64,000 bases of DNA from contig QWHC01000006.1 in the NCBI GenBank assembly GCA_021404685.1, forward strand, positions 62,001-126,000. Direction: 5' to 3'. The DNA is from Chloroflexi bacterium CFX4 (lineage in GTDB: Bacteria > Chloroflexota > Anaerolineae > Aggregatilineales > UBA2796). Position 1 is the first letter of the stretch, and every line of letters begins with the position of its first letter. The notes beneath the pieces are model-generated. The model ran no database searches. It was given only the letters and a program-made list of their open reading frames with translations, and was not told the origin of the DNA. Below, one piece after another: positions 42,427 through 52,000 of this stretch. The position numbers were made by a program, and so were the translations under genes.

Positions 42427-43629
42427 ATGATCACCGAGATCAGACGGCGCTACAACGCAGCCTTTAGCCAAGCACGCTATGACGCTTTGGTGCAGGACTT
42501 GAACAGCGCTTACCGCTTTCCGATGGACTTTCACCTGTGCGAAACGCCGTTGTTCCTCAGTGCGCCGCTGATGGCAGACCTGATTGCTGCCACGGAACGC
42601 TTGGCGCACGCCGTCCAAACGCCCGACTATCTCGCCCGTAGCCATCCTGCTGTGCCGCCCCGCTTGCAGGTGCCCGATTCAGCACGTCCCGAATGCCTCC
42701 AAGTTGATTTTGCCATTTGCCGCGATGAAGACGGCGCCTTGGTGCCACGCCTGATCGAATTACAAGGCTTTCCAACGCTCTACGGCTTTCAATGGCTGCT
42801 TGATCAGAAGGTGCGCCAGCATTTTGAGATTGATCCATCGCTGCGCTTCTACATCGTACCGCACACAGAAGACTCTTTCGTGCGCCTGCTGCGTGAGGTC
42901 ATCGTTGCCGATCACGATCCACAGCAAGTCGTGCTGTTGGAACTGCACCCTGAACAGCAGAAGACGCGCATAGATTTCGCCTGCACGGAGGCACTGCTCG
43001 GCATTCAGACGGTCTGCCTAACCGAAGTGATTCAGCGCGGCAGCCGCGTTTTCTACCGCGATGCGACCAATGGACGCGAAGTGCCGATCACGCGCTTCTA
43101 CAACCGCCTGATCTTTGACGATCTCAGCGGCGAGACGCTCGAAAAAGCATACCGCCTCTGCACTGAGGCAGCGGTAACATGGGTCTCACATCCGCATTGG
43201 TTCTTCAGGATCAGCAAATACTCGCTGCCCCTGCTCAGCGATCCGTGTGTGCCGCCTGCTCACTTCCTGAGCGATTTGCCTAATTATCCGACCGATTTGA
43301 TGAACAATTATGTGCTAAAGCCGCTTTTTTCCTATAGCGGTAGCGGCATAGACCTTGATCCGACGCCTGAAAAGCTGGACGCCATTCCCGCCGAACGCCG
43401 CGCCGCGTATCTCTTGCAGCGCAAAGTTGAGTATGCGCCGCTGGTTGAAACGCCGGACGGCTTCGCCAAAGCTGAGGTGCGGATGCTGCTTTTATGGAGT
43501 CCGCAGCGCGCCAAGCCAGAAATTGTCGGCACGCTCGTCCGTATGAGCAAAGGGCGCATGATGGGAACGCGCTTCAACAAGGATCGGACGTGGGTTGGCT
43601 CTACGCTCGCCTACCATGAGCCTGTGTAA
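42427..43629 (+). CDS. ATP-grasp-like protein, function unknown
   Basis: 400 residues, soluble. The C-terminal half shows features of an ATP-grasp fold: 'NNYVLKPLFSYSGSGIDLDPTPEKL' (Lys plus glycine-rich loop), 'AYLLQRKVEYAPLVETPDGFAKAEVRMLLLW' and 'EIVGTLVRMSKGRMMGTRFNKDRTWVGST', in the usual order of the nucleotide-binding strands and metal-ligand region. The N-terminal part ('LQVDFAICRDEDGALVPRLIELQGFPTLYGFQWLLDQ') is reminiscent of glutathionylspermidine-synthase-like ligases. Substrates are unknown. A perfect TATAAT lies 40 bases upstream (42382-42387). Divergent from R2lox. Confidence 0.55.
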   Translation: MITEIRRRYNAAFSQARYDALVQDLNSAYRFPMDFHLCETPLFLSAPLMADLIAATERLAHAVQTPDYLARSHPAVPPRLQVPDSARPECLQVDFAICRDEDGALVPRLIELQGFPTLYGFQWLLDQKVRQHFEIDPSLRFYIVPHTEDSFVRLLREVIVADHDPQQVVLLELHPEQQKTRIDFACTEALLGIQTVCLTEVIQRGSRVFYRDATNGREVPITRFYNRLIFDDLSGETLEKAYRLCTEAAVTWVSHPHWFFRISKYSLPLLSDPCVPPAHFLSDLPNYPTDLMNNYVLKPLFSYSGSGIDLDPTPEKLDAIPAERRAAYLLQRKVEYAPLVETPDGFAKAEVRMLLLWSPQRAKPEIVGTLVRMSKGRMMGTRFNKDRTWVGSTLAYHEPV

Positions 43630-43646
43630 GCAGCCCGCCGCACGGA

Positions 43647-43675
43647 TTGCCAAAAACGCCGTTTTCGGCTATACT
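43647..43675 (+). promoter_or_regulatory. Sigma-70 promoter of the SF1 helicase pair
   Basis: TTGCCA, 17 bases, TATACT; predicted start near 43682. This rules out the earliest possible GTG start at 43688 and supports the GTG at 43721. Confidence 0.75.
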
Positions 43676-43720
43676 TACTGAACTTTTGTGCTACTTTTCC
43701 TCAAAACGGGCAGGGCAACC

Positions 43721-45901
43721 GTGAGCGATTCCGACCCAGTGGCAGTGGATAACGCCTTACTATTCCGCAAAGTCTTTCTAGAGGGCATCGCCGGCAGCGG
43801 TAAAACAACCTATGCGGCGCAACACATGCTGGCATGGCTGGCAAGCGGCGTTGATCCTTCACGCTTGCTGATCTTCGTGCCGCAGATGCCTTTAGCGCGC
43901 CCCTACCAGCAAGCGCTGCACGACTCGGACTACGGCGGCGGCGCGCCCATCATCACCACGCTTGCCAGCTTTGCCCGCGAGGCAGTACGCGTCTATTGGT
44001 CAGAGCTTGCCGCGCCGCTTGGTGTGGGCAGTCCAAGCCATGAGCCGATCTTCCTCAACATTGAGACGACGCAGTACTTTATGGCGCGCTTTGCCCTGCC
44101 GCGCATCGCCAACGGTGAGTTTGCCCTTAACGATATGCGTGTTGCACCGCCGCGCATTATCTCGCAGGTGATTGATAACCTGAACCGAGCGGCGCTGATG
44201 GGCTTCCCATTGGAAGAAGTTGCCGAACGGCTTGGCAACGCTTGGGGTGGGCGCGACTCCAGCCGTCTTGCCGTCTTTCAGCGCGCACGGACGCTTGCCC
44301 TAGAGTTCCGCGCACACTGCTTGCAGCACAACTTGCTGGATTTCTCGCTGACCATTGAGGCATTTCGGCGTTTTGTGCAGCCGCTTCCCGAATTTCAAAC
44401 CTTCTTGCAAGCGCGCTTTGATTTTTTGCTGGCGGAAAATATCGAGGAAGATACACCCGCCGCGCATGATTTTCTTGCCGCGCTGCTGCCTTATGTGCAG
44501 GGCGCGCTCTTGCTCTACGATAAAGACGGCGGCTTGCGGACGTTTCTCGGCGCTGATCCTGACTCTGCCCATGCCTTGCGCGGCTTGTGCGACGATCACC
44601 TGATCATGCCGCACTCGCGTGTCATGTCCGCCGATATGGCGGCGCTCTCGGCAGCCTTCAACCGCATTTTAAGTCCGCGCTTTGAGCCTGATCTTCAGGC
44701 TGAAGGTGATCCGAGCGCCGCGTTTTCCTACAGCGCCAACCGCTTCTACCCACAGATGATCGAGGCAGTTGCCGATCAAATCGCTGCGCTGGTGGCAGCC
44801 GACGTGAAGCCGCACCAGATCGCTGTGCTATCGCCCTTCCTGAACGACTCGCTGCGCTTTTCGCTCACCTATGCGCTGCGCCAGCGCGAAGAACTGCACG
44901 GCATCCAGATTCCCGTGCTGACGCACCGCCCGTCCCGCGCCCTGTCCGACGACGCCATCACACGCGCCTTGCTGACGTTCACCCTGATCGCCCATCCACA
45001 CTGGTTGGACGGCTTGACACTGAGCGCGCCGCCCGCGAAAGACGTGGCAGATGCCTTGGCGCTCTGCATCAGCGATCTCGATCCACTGCGCGCACGGCTG
45101 CTGGCAGAAATTATCTACCGTGCCAAGCGCGATGATCAAAATGTTTTGCGCCCTAGCCTGAGCGCCTTCGCCAAACTGGAAGCCGATAAGCAAGCGCGCA
45201 TTGGCTACCGCGTTGGGCAGCGCTACGATGCGCTGCGTGAATGGTTGGATAGCTACCGTGCGCGCCTTGAATACGGCGAAAACATCCCACTCGATCACTT
45301 TTTGCGGCGTCTGTTTGGCGAAAAGCTCTCGCAGAAGGGCTATGCGCTGCACAATAACCTTGAGGCAGGGCGCGTCGCGGCGCAGTTGATCGCCTCTGTG
45401 CAGCATTTCCGCCAAACGCTCTATGATCGCTACGAAGGCGATTGGTCGGAGGCGGGACGCGAGTATTTGAGCCTTGTCTCGCAGCGGTTGCTGCCCTCGC
45501 TCTACGCGCAGAGCTGGCAAGATGAAAATGCCGACGCCGTCTTGATGATGCCTGCCAACACCTTCTTGCTACGCAACCGCTATGTGGACTATCAGTTTTG
45601 GTTGGATGTTGGCAGCGGCGGCTGGTTCGAGCGCTTAGAGCAACCACTGACTCACCCGTATGTGCTGCGCCGTGAATATTTGCCCGATCAGGTCTGGACG
45701 GATGACGATGAGGCAGCCGCTGAGGAAGCAGCGCTCTACCGCACTGTGATCGGCTTAGTGCGCCGCTGCCGCCAACACATCTACATTGCGCTTGCCGATC
45801 TGGGCGAAAGCGGCTTTGAGCAAAGTGGCAAGCTGCTGCGTGCCTTGCAGCGCTTGGTCAGCGCCAATGCAGAAGATGCGGAAGGTGAGGCAAGCGAATG
45901 A
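43721..45901 (+). CDS. UvrD/AddB-like SF1 ATPase, first of an overlapping pair
   Basis: 726 residues from GTG (AGGGCAACC upstream). Walker A 'VFLEGIAGSGKTTYAAQHML' (about residues 20-36) and a UvrD-type domain 1A are clear; the motif II region reads 'FDFLLAENIEEDTPAAHDFL', without the classical DExx. Later parts ('HQIAVLSPFLNDSLRFSLTYALRQREELHGIQIPVLTHRPSRALSDDAITRALLTFTLIAHP') fit domain 2 of RecB/AddB/UvrD relatives. No nuclease domain or Fe-S cysteines are seen at the C-terminus. It may be a non-processive partner or regulator of the UvrD-like helicase, whose ATG overlaps its stop codon (ATGA). Confidence 0.75.
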   Translation: MSDSDPVAVDNALLFRKVFLEGIAGSGKTTYAAQHMLAWLASGVDPSRLLIFVPQMPLARPYQQALHDSDYGGGAPIITTLASFAREAVRVYWSELAAPLGVGSPSHEPIFLNIETTQYFMARFALPRIANGEFALNDMRVAPPRIISQVIDNLNRAALMGFPLEEVAERLGNAWGGRDSSRLAVFQRARTLALEFRAHCLQHNLLDFSLTIEAFRRFVQPLPEFQTFLQARFDFLLAENIEEDTPAAHDFLAALLPYVQGALLLYDKDGGLRTFLGADPDSAHALRGLCDDHLIMPHSRVMSADMAALSAAFNRILSPRFEPDLQAEGDPSAAFSYSANRFYPQMIEAVADQIAALVAADVKPHQIAVLSPFLNDSLRFSLTYALRQREELHGIQIPVLTHRPSRALSDDAITRALLTFTLIAHPHWLDGLTLSAPPAKDVADALALCISDLDPLRARLLAEIIYRAKRDDQNVLRPSLSAFAKLEADKQARIGYRVGQRYDALREWLDSYRARLEYGENIPLDHFLRRLFGEKLSQKGYALHNNLEAGRVAAQLIASVQHFRQTLYDRYEGDWSEAGREYLSLVSQRLLPSLYAQSWQDENADAVLMMPANTFLLRNRYVDYQFWLDVGSGGWFERLEQPLTHPYVLRREYLPDQVWTDDDEAAAEEAALYRTVIGLVRRCRQHIYIALADLGESGFEQSGKLLRALQRLVSANAEDAEGEASE

Positions 45902-48219
45902 GCGATAACGTCCCTAGCCCATTCCGCCCTGAACAGGCTGAGATTTTGCGCTATAACGGCGGCAAAATGGGCATTGCCGCCGTGCCGGGCAGCGGCAAAA
46001 CTTTCACGCTTTCGCACCTTGCGGCGCGCCTTGTGGCACACCTGATCAGGCAGCAGCGCGTCACGGCTGATCAAGAAGTGCTGGTCGTCACTTTTGCCAA
46101 CGCTGCGGTGAACGCCATCCGTGCCAAAATCGCCACAATTTTGCAAGATTCCGGCGTGGTCATCACCAACATGGGCTACCGTGTGCGGACTCTGCACGGT
46201 TTGGCGCATGATCTGGTGCGCGAACGCCCAACCTTGGCAGGCTTGGCAGAAGATTTCAAGATTATGGATGAGCGCACCGCACAGAGCATCCGCGAGGATG
46301 TGGTTGCCACATGGCTGCGCGGCAACGGCATCAGCCTGTTCACAAGCTACCTTGAAGATGAGTGGCGCGATGAGCCGAAGAAACTTGCCTACCTTGCCCG
46401 TGACGATTTGCCCAAGCTGGCACAGGGCATCGCCGAGAGTTTTATCCGTCAGGCAAAAGATCGCCGCTTGACACCTGAAGCGCTCCGCCAGCGCCTAGAG
46501 GGCTTGCTTGAGTCTGATCTGCCATTGGCACGTTTTGGGTGCGCCATCTATGAGAACTATCAGCGTGCGCTCAGCTATCGCGGCGCGGTGGATTTTGACG
46601 ATTTGGTTATGTTAGCGCTCAGCGCGCTGGAGCGCGACTCTGCCTTTTTAGCGCGCCAACAAGCCCGCTATCCCTACATTTTGGAAGACGAGGCGCAGGA
46701 TAGCAGCCAACTGCAAGAGCGCCTGCTGAGGATGCTCTCCAACGATCAGAATTGGGTGCGCGTTGGCGATCCAAATCAGGCGATTAACACGACCTTCACC
46801 ACTGCCGATCCGAAGTATCTGCGCGCCTTCCTTGAAGAACGCGACGTGCAATCGCAAACCCTGAGTGTTGCCGGACGTTCTGCCGCGCCGATCATTGATC
46901 TGGCGAATTATCTGGTCATGTGGACGCGCAATGAACATCCCAATGAGGACTTGCGCGATACCTTTTTGCCACAGCGCATTCAGCTTACGCCTGCGAATGA
47001 TGCGCAGGGCAATCCGCCTGCCGAGGAAGCGCGCCTACAGATCGTCTATAGCACCGGCAGAGTGTACACACCTGATCAAGAGATTGATCTAGTCGCCCAA
47101 TCGCTTGCCCAGTGGCTGCCTGAAAACAAAGAACGCACTGCTGCCGCCCTTGTGCCAGAAAATCAGCACGGCTTTAAGCTGGCAGAGCGCTTGAAGGCGC
47201 TTGGCGTGCCGTATGAGGAACTGCTCCGCAGCACATCCTCCACCCGCGAGACGACCAAACGCCTAGAGCAGGTCATTAAATACCTTGCCAAGCCGATCAG
47301 CCCTCAGAGTCCCGCGCAACTGGCTGATCTCTACCGTGATCAGTGGTGGCGGCTGCATTTGGGCAGCTACGCCGCAGAGGAGGCGGCAGAAAGCGATCAA
47401 TGGTTGGCAACTGCTCACAGCGCCCTAGCAGGGCTAAAGCACATTGAGCGCTTCTTATTCCCTGAGGACGGCGTGCTGCTGACTGAAGCACTAGACTTGC
47501 CCGACTCCGAGTCGTTAGAGCCGCTCTACCAAGACCTTGAGGCATTCCGCCAAGTGGTGCATCGCTGGCTGCACGCCTCATACCTGCCGATTGATCAATT
47601 GGTGCTGACCGTTGGGCAGGATATTTTCAGCACGCCGCCTGAGATCGCGCTTGGTTATAAATTGGCGCAACTTTTGCGCGGCTATGCCCTTGAAATGCCC
47701 AACGCACGCCTGACCGAGTTTGCCGCTGAGCTACAGCGTATTAGCAGCAACGAACGGCGCTTCTTAGGCTTTGAGGATGCCGAAGTTGGCTATACGCCGA
47801 AGGAAGGGATGGTCACGATTGCCACCATGCACGCCGCCAAAGGCTTAGAGTGGGATCGTGTCTATTTGCTCTCGGTAAATGATTACAGTTTTCCCTCAGC
47901 ACAGGCGACCGACCGCTACCTTGACGAGAAATACTACCTGCGCGGCGCGCTGAATTTAGGCGCAGAGGCACGCGCTCAATTAGAATGCCTGATTGCCGAC
48001 CGAGAATATATCGAAGGCGAGGCATCCGTGCAGGCGCGCCTAGACTACGCCGCAGAGCGTCTGCGCCTGCTCTACGTTGGCATCACACGCGCCAAGCGTG
48101 AATTGGGCATCTATTGGAACAACGGACGCTTTCATTACAAGGGCAAAGAGCAGGAACAGCAGCCATCCCTGCCCTTACTGGCGCTATGGTCGTACCTTAA
48201 CGGCAACCCTGAACGCTAG
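45898..48219 (+). CDS. UvrD/PcrA-type SF1A DNA helicase
   Basis: 773 residues. All SF1A motifs are visible: 'FRPEQAEILRYNGGKMGIAAVPGSGKTFTLSHLA' (Q and I, Lys34), 'VVTFANAAVNAIRAKI' (Ia), 'VDFDDLVMLAL', 'YPYILEDEAQDSSQLQERLL' (II, DEAQD), 'VGDPNQAINTTF' (III), 'TIATMHAAKGLEWDRVYLLSVND' (V), 'RLLYVGITRAKRELGIYW' (VI). It should unwind DNA 3'-5'. The start overlaps the stop of the upstream SF1-like gene, so equal expression and a complex are likely. Last gene of this transcript; convergent with the HpcH/HpaI aldolase gene two bases away. Confidence 0.92.
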   Translation: MSDNVPSPFRPEQAEILRYNGGKMGIAAVPGSGKTFTLSHLAARLVAHLIRQQRVTADQEVLVVTFANAAVNAIRAKIATILQDSGVVITNMGYRVRTLHGLAHDLVRERPTLAGLAEDFKIMDERTAQSIREDVVATWLRGNGISLFTSYLEDEWRDEPKKLAYLARDDLPKLAQGIAESFIRQAKDRRLTPEALRQRLEGLLESDLPLARFGCAIYENYQRALSYRGAVDFDDLVMLALSALERDSAFLARQQARYPYILEDEAQDSSQLQERLLRMLSNDQNWVRVGDPNQAINTTFTTADPKYLRAFLEERDVQSQTLSVAGRSAAPIIDLANYLVMWTRNEHPNEDLRDTFLPQRIQLTPANDAQGNPPAEEARLQIVYSTGRVYTPDQEIDLVAQSLAQWLPENKERTAAALVPENQHGFKLAERLKALGVPYEELLRSTSSTRETTKRLEQVIKYLAKPISPQSPAQLADLYRDQWWRLHLGSYAAEEAAESDQWLATAHSALAGLKHIERFLFPEDGVLLTEALDLPDSESLEPLYQDLEAFRQVVHRWLHASYLPIDQLVLTVGQDIFSTPPEIALGYKLAQLLRGYALEMPNARLTEFAAELQRISSNERRFLGFEDAEVGYTPKEGMVTIATMHAAKGLEWDRVYLLSVNDYSFPSAQATDRYLDEKYYLRGALNLGAEARAQLECLIADREYIEGEASVQARLDYAAERLRLLYVGITRAKRELGIYWNNGRFHYKGKEQEQQPSLPLLALWSYLNGNPER

Positions 48220-48221
48220 GC

Positions 48222-48980
48222 TCAGCCTTTGAAGGCGGCTGTGATCGCCTTTGCCGCGCTGCTCAGCAAGTTGGTATCGTTGCCAACTGTGGCAAAGCGG
48301 AAGCCTTTCGCCAACATCCGCTTGGTGTAGTCAGGCGTGCGCGCATGAATGCAGGCGATCTTATTGTTGGCTGCGGCTGCCGCCAAAATGCGATCTACTG
48401 CCGCAAAGAACTTGGGATCAGTTGGCTCAGTGTGCGGTGGTAAGCCAAGGGCAACGCTCAGATCAGCAGGTCCGATGTAGAGTCCGTCTAGGTGTGGTGT
48501 GGCGGCAATTTCCTCTAGGTTTTCCAGTCCTTGCGCGGTCTCGATCATGGCAAAGGTGACAATTTCGCTGTTGGCATACGTAAAATATTCCTCGCCGTAA
48601 CACATTGCGGCGCGGGTAGGTCCGTAGCTGCGGAAGCCTTGCGGCGGGTAGCGACAGGCACCGACGAACGACTCCGCCTCCGCCCGATTGTTGATGAGTG
48701 GGCAAATTACGCCTAACGCGCCGCTATCCAGCATTTTCATGATCAGCGCCGGGTCGTTCCACCAAACGCGCACCAGCGGCACAGCGCCTGTATTTCCGAC
48801 GGCTTGCAGCATGGCAAGTGCCGTCTCATAGCTCATGTAGCCGTGCTGTAGGTCAATGGTCACTGCATCGTAGCCGCTGCTCGCCACAATCTCGGCTGTC
48901 CATGCGTTCGGGATGCTTAGCCAACCGTTGATTGGCACCTCGCCACGCGCCCAAATGGCTCGGAGTGGATTTGTAAACAT
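48222..48980 (-). CDS. HpcH/HpaI-family aldolase
   Basis: 252 residues from ATG with AGAGG 5 bases upstream; the longer frame was rejected. Family motifs: 'NGWLSIPNAWTAEIVASSGYDAVTIDLQHGYMSYETALAMLQA' (catalytic His of the DxxHG type), 'PLVRVWWNDPALIMKMLDSGALGVICPLINNRAEAESFVGACRYPPQGFRSYGP', 'MIETAQGLENLEEIAATPHLDGLYIGPADLSVALGL'. Members cleave 4-hydroxy-2-oxo acids such as HKHD or 2-keto-3-deoxy sugar acids with a divalent metal. The specific substrate is not visible; it stands alone here. Confidence 0.92.
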   Translation of the reverse strand: MFTNPLRAIWARGEVPINGWLSIPNAWTAEIVASSGYDAVTIDLQHGYMSYETALAMLQAVGNTGAVPLVRVWWNDPALIMKMLDSGALGVICPLINNRAEAESFVGACRYPPQGFRSYGPTRAAMCYGEEYFTYANSEIVTFAMIETAQGLENLEEIAATPHLDGLYIGPADLSVALGLPPHTEPTDPKFFAAVDRILAAAAANNKIACIHARTPDYTKRMLAKGFRFATVGNDTNLLSSAAKAITAAFKG

Positions 48981-49187
48981 GATTACCTCTTTCTGAGGAA
49001 AAGCACCAATGTTGATGATTGTATACGCAATCCAAAAGGTGGGTGTGTTTTGTGTAGGACTCATTATCAAAATTCGGCGAACGCACTGGTGTAATGTTGA
49101 AAGCGAGGCAAAGGCAGCGGTTGTCCGTCCAACTGCAAACCGCTCAACTTTCCAGCGCGGATAGCGCGTTGGTCAAGCCATGTCTGC

Positions 49188-49727
49188 TCATACTTTTATG
49201 AAATGCGCTCTAGAGTATGGTAAAACAATCTGCGAAAAATTTCTCACCACCGGCGGCGGGATTTCGTCCGCGCTCAATGCGCGCCACACGCCGACCACCG
49301 CCACATCGCTGGACAGCCCGTAGAACGCCGTCTGATAGACCTCACCCACACCGCTGAGCGTATTCGTCAGGTAGAGCAACCCTTCCCGCCGCACACCCAC
49401 GCCGTCTACGCCGTTCCCGTCCCAGTCGCCTGCGATGGGCATGTCGTTCGGGCTGCCAAACAGCACCGTCTGCGTCACGTCGTTGTTGTCGAGGTAGAAC
49501 ATGCCTTGCCCGTTGCGCCACACCGCCGGTCGGTCTATCCCATCGCCCGCCCAGTTGCCCACCAACGGCGTACTGTTCCCGTAGGTTTTGTGCGTCGTAC
49601 TGGCATCCGTCAGCGATTGCCTGAACGCAAAGACGCCGTCCTGCCACACACCGATGCTATCGGCTGCCGCGCCCGCTGTCCACTTGCCCGCCAGCGGCAG
49701 ATCGCCCGTGCTGCCCAACCTTCTCAC
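49188..49727 (-). pseudogene. Truncated FG-GAP/VCBS-repeat protein fragment (copy 1)
   Basis: 179 codons opening at a GTG directly after an in-frame TAA, with no signal peptide, so it is the C-terminal part of a larger gene. It holds FG-GAP-like calcium-loop repeats ('GDLPLAGKWTAGAAADSIGVWQDGVFAFRQSLTDASTTHKTYG', 'PLVGNWAGDGIDRPAVWRNGQGMFYLDNNDVTQTVLFG', 'PIAGDWDGNGVDGVGVRREGLLYL'). About 105 residues are nearly identical to the gene at 60.6-61.7 kb, which runs in the opposite direction. It lies downstream of the PEGA-domain gene. Likely debris from a duplicated secreted protein. Confidence 0.75.
49385..49700 (-). repeat. Inverted repeat B, left copy
   Basis: About 316 bases that are the reverse complement of 60888-61208, with few mismatches and one 6-base gap (ACCGAT present only in the right copy). 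Encodes the FG-GAP-like repeats. Confidence 0.85.
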
Positions 49728-49770
49728 TTAAGCACCCAACCTAAAGGTAAGTTCAACATCTTAGCATCTG

Positions 49771-50430
49771 TCAATAAAGTGGGAGTCTGTAGAGCCAATC
49801 GCCGAGTGTGCCTTCTCGTCCTCCTGCAAGAAAAACATAGTCTGTTGTCAGCGATAGTGTTGCCCAGATAACCTCGAAAGGCATTGCTAAAAGCTGCTGG
49901 CACTGCGAAAGATCAGCACTATAGCGCACAATCCGATCTGCGTAGACGACATATAACCACTGCTCATCCACGATATTTTGCACATACTCAGAATATAGCA
50001 CTGCTCCTGTATCAGCATTATATGTGCCATCCGTTCGGTTGTTAGACCCGAATAGAAAGTGCATCCTGTTATCATAATCTGAAACTAGCACGCCACTGGG
50101 CAACAGGCGTGTCCAGTTCGCAGGCTGTAGCGGAAGCGTCATTCTCGCGTGAAGAGTCGCCGACATTCCAGCTTTTAGCAAAGCAAAGCGCTCCATCCGC
50201 GTTGGAAAGCCTGCCAAGGAAATTTCAAAAGTATACGTATCAAGCGGCAGTGTAAGGTTAAACGGTGTTGTGCCAAGCACCTTGCCATCTTGCCTAACCA
50301 CAGCACCAGATGGGGAACTTTCCACAAATAACTGAGCAGCAGGTGCAGGCTGTGCCTGAACACTTGATAGAGTTGTGCTGGTCAGCATCAATGCAATTAA
50401 GATGAGTGTACGCGAAATTGACCCGTTCAT
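49771..50430 (-). CDS. Secreted PEGA-domain protein
   Basis: 219 residues with a signal peptide (MNGSISRTLILIALMLTSTTLSSVQA/Q). A PEGA domain follows directly (about 32-95): 'AQLFVESSPSGAVVRQDGKVLGTTPFNLTLPLDTYTFEISLAGFPTRMERFALLKAGMSATLHARM'. The rest, '...GVLVSDYDNRMHFLFGSNNRTDGTYNADTGAVLYSEYVQNIVDEQWLYVVYADRIVRYSADLSQC', looks like propeller-type blades. The region is visibly more AT-rich than its surroundings. It starts 19 bases after the stop of the M23-type fragment, in the same direction. Confidence 0.75.
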   Translation of the reverse strand: MNGSISRTLILIALMLTSTTLSSVQAQPAPAAQLFVESSPSGAVVRQDGKVLGTTPFNLTLPLDTYTFEISLAGFPTRMERFALLKAGMSATLHARMTLPLQPANWTRLLPSGVLVSDYDNRMHFLFGSNNRTDGTYNADTGAVLYSEYVQNIVDEQWLYVVYADRIVRYSADLSQCQQLLAMPFEVIWATLSLTTDYVFLAGGREGTLGDWLYRLPLY

Positions 50431-50448
50431 GAAACCTACCTTTACAAA

Positions 50449-51333
50449 CTATTGACTGGGTAACGTAGGTGGTGCGGCAGGATTGCAAGAGTTGCTGATG
50501 CTACCGCTAAACACATTAAAGCATTTTAGTTCCACATCGCTATTGACTTCATAACTATAGATTATGGTACTAGAAGAGATAGTTTCTGGCAGTAGCGCAT
50601 TATCATAGCGATGATATGTGGCAGTTGGTGAACCTGAATCCGAATTACTGCAAGGGACAGGCGCTGATAAGATGACACTGGTAAGTGTACCTCGATAGTC
50701 GGTTGGTAGAAACCTCATAAAGTCAACTACATGGGAGGGGTTTTGAATTCCTTGTGCCTTGATTGCACCAAACCTTGTATGCAGCAGGTTTTGTGCATCA
50801 TTAACATTGAAGAAGCTGATTTGTATATGTAGGTGCGTGTTATTACCTTGGTTGGCTACTGCGCCAATTTTCGTTCCCGCATTCACCCGCTGTCCTAGAT
50901 AGAAATCTTCAACGCTCTGCAAATGCCCATAGAGTATATAATGACCACCTGTGCGGATTACTACATTGAATTCATTGCTACTTGCTGCTCCCCACAAATA
51001 TGGGCGTGGGCGACTTGATTGTTCACTAGAATCACCAATACCTACAATTATTCCATCCCACATAGCATACACCTCGATGACTGAGGTGTTGGTAGCAAAG
51101 AAATCAAAACCATTATGCCGACACTCACGGATACTAGCATAGGCAGCACCATCTAGAATACCAAAGCCCGGTTGTCGCTGATTGGTTACAAAATTCGTTG
51201 CTAAAGGCTGTCTTGGAAGGATAATGCTTATTTTGTCTGTGTAATCACTATCCGCAGGAATATCGAACACAGGTAGCGTTTGACATCCTACGGGAGTGTT
51301 TACTAATCCAACCTCTGCGACCCAAGTCCACAT
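50449..51333 (-). pseudogene. C-terminal part (SH3b end + M23 domain) of a frameshifted secreted protein
   Basis: 294 codons from the first Met, which lies inside an SH3b domain. The same frame is open back to about 51615 and there reads 'LPTNTRRPTRTPQPTGTPTPTTCLIDVAANVNIRHGPSQDDRLFQKTTASFTASAYYRYFNSDYANQIWYGFVHPNRPG', i.e. a Thr/Pro linker and the start of the SH3b domain, but it has no start codon. An M23 domain follows: 'ECRHNGFDFFA' (HxxxD), 'YILYGHLQSVEDFYLGQRVNAGTKIGAVANQGNNTHLHIQISFF' (HxH). So the product was probably one PA14-SH3b-M23 protein with the part at 51476-52000, now split by a frameshift. Confidence 0.7.
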
Positions 51334-51475
51334 ACCAGGTCGATTGGGATGAACAAAGCCATACCAAATTTGATTGGCATAATCTGAATTAAAATAACGA
51401 TAGTAAGCACTCGCCGTGAAGGATGCAGTCGTTTTTTGAAAGAGGCGGTCATCTTGACTAGGTCCATGACGGATG

Positions 51476-52000
51476 TTAACATTTGCGGCAACGTCGATTA
51501 AGCAAGTTGTTGGCGTTGGCGTACCCGTTGGTTGGGGCGTGCGGGTTGGGCGGCGCGTATTGGTCGGTAGCGCCTGAAGGATGGGGATTAGCAGGCTGCT
51601 GTTGCCATTCGAAATCTAAGCGTGGATCGAGGCGTGTGGCGTGAAAGCTATCAAAGCTACCTTGTTGTGTAAGCGTATCTGTGAAATAGCGTCCAAACAG
51701 TCCATTTGCAGCCAGTTGCGGCGTTGGAATAACAGGTGGCAGAGCAGGTGTAGGTGTGCTGGCAAGTCCAGTTGCTGAGGTGGAACGGGTTGCAGTTGGC
51801 GCGCACGGATCGTAGGGCAGCGGCGTGCGTGTGGGCTGTGGTGTGCTGCGGCTGTCGCGTGGCAGGAAGGTCGGCGCGATGTTCGGCGTTTGGCAGGGAT
51901 CATCGGCTTGGGCAGCAATCGGTGCGCCTACTTGAATTAGCAGAAAAATTACTCCTATATTAGCAACATTAAGAGAATACTGAAGGTAACTGGTAGCCAT
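51476..52000 (-). pseudogene. N-terminal part (signal + linker + partial PA14) of the frameshifted secreted protein
   Basis: 174 codons. 'NVANIGVIFLLIQVGAPIAAQA/DDPC' is a possible signal peptide, followed by a Thr/Pro linker and the opening of a PA14 domain ('NGLFGRYFTDTLTQQGSFDSFHATRLDPRLDFEWQQQ'). After that the frame reads nonsense ('PANPHPSGATDQYAPPNPHAPTNGYANANN'), which is the out-of-frame version of the Thr/Pro linker of the downstream part. Most of the PA14 domain is missing, so both a deletion and a frameshift have occurred near 51565-51610. The first 200 bases are duplicated, in reverse orientation, at 60.4-60.56 kb. Confidence 0.65.
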
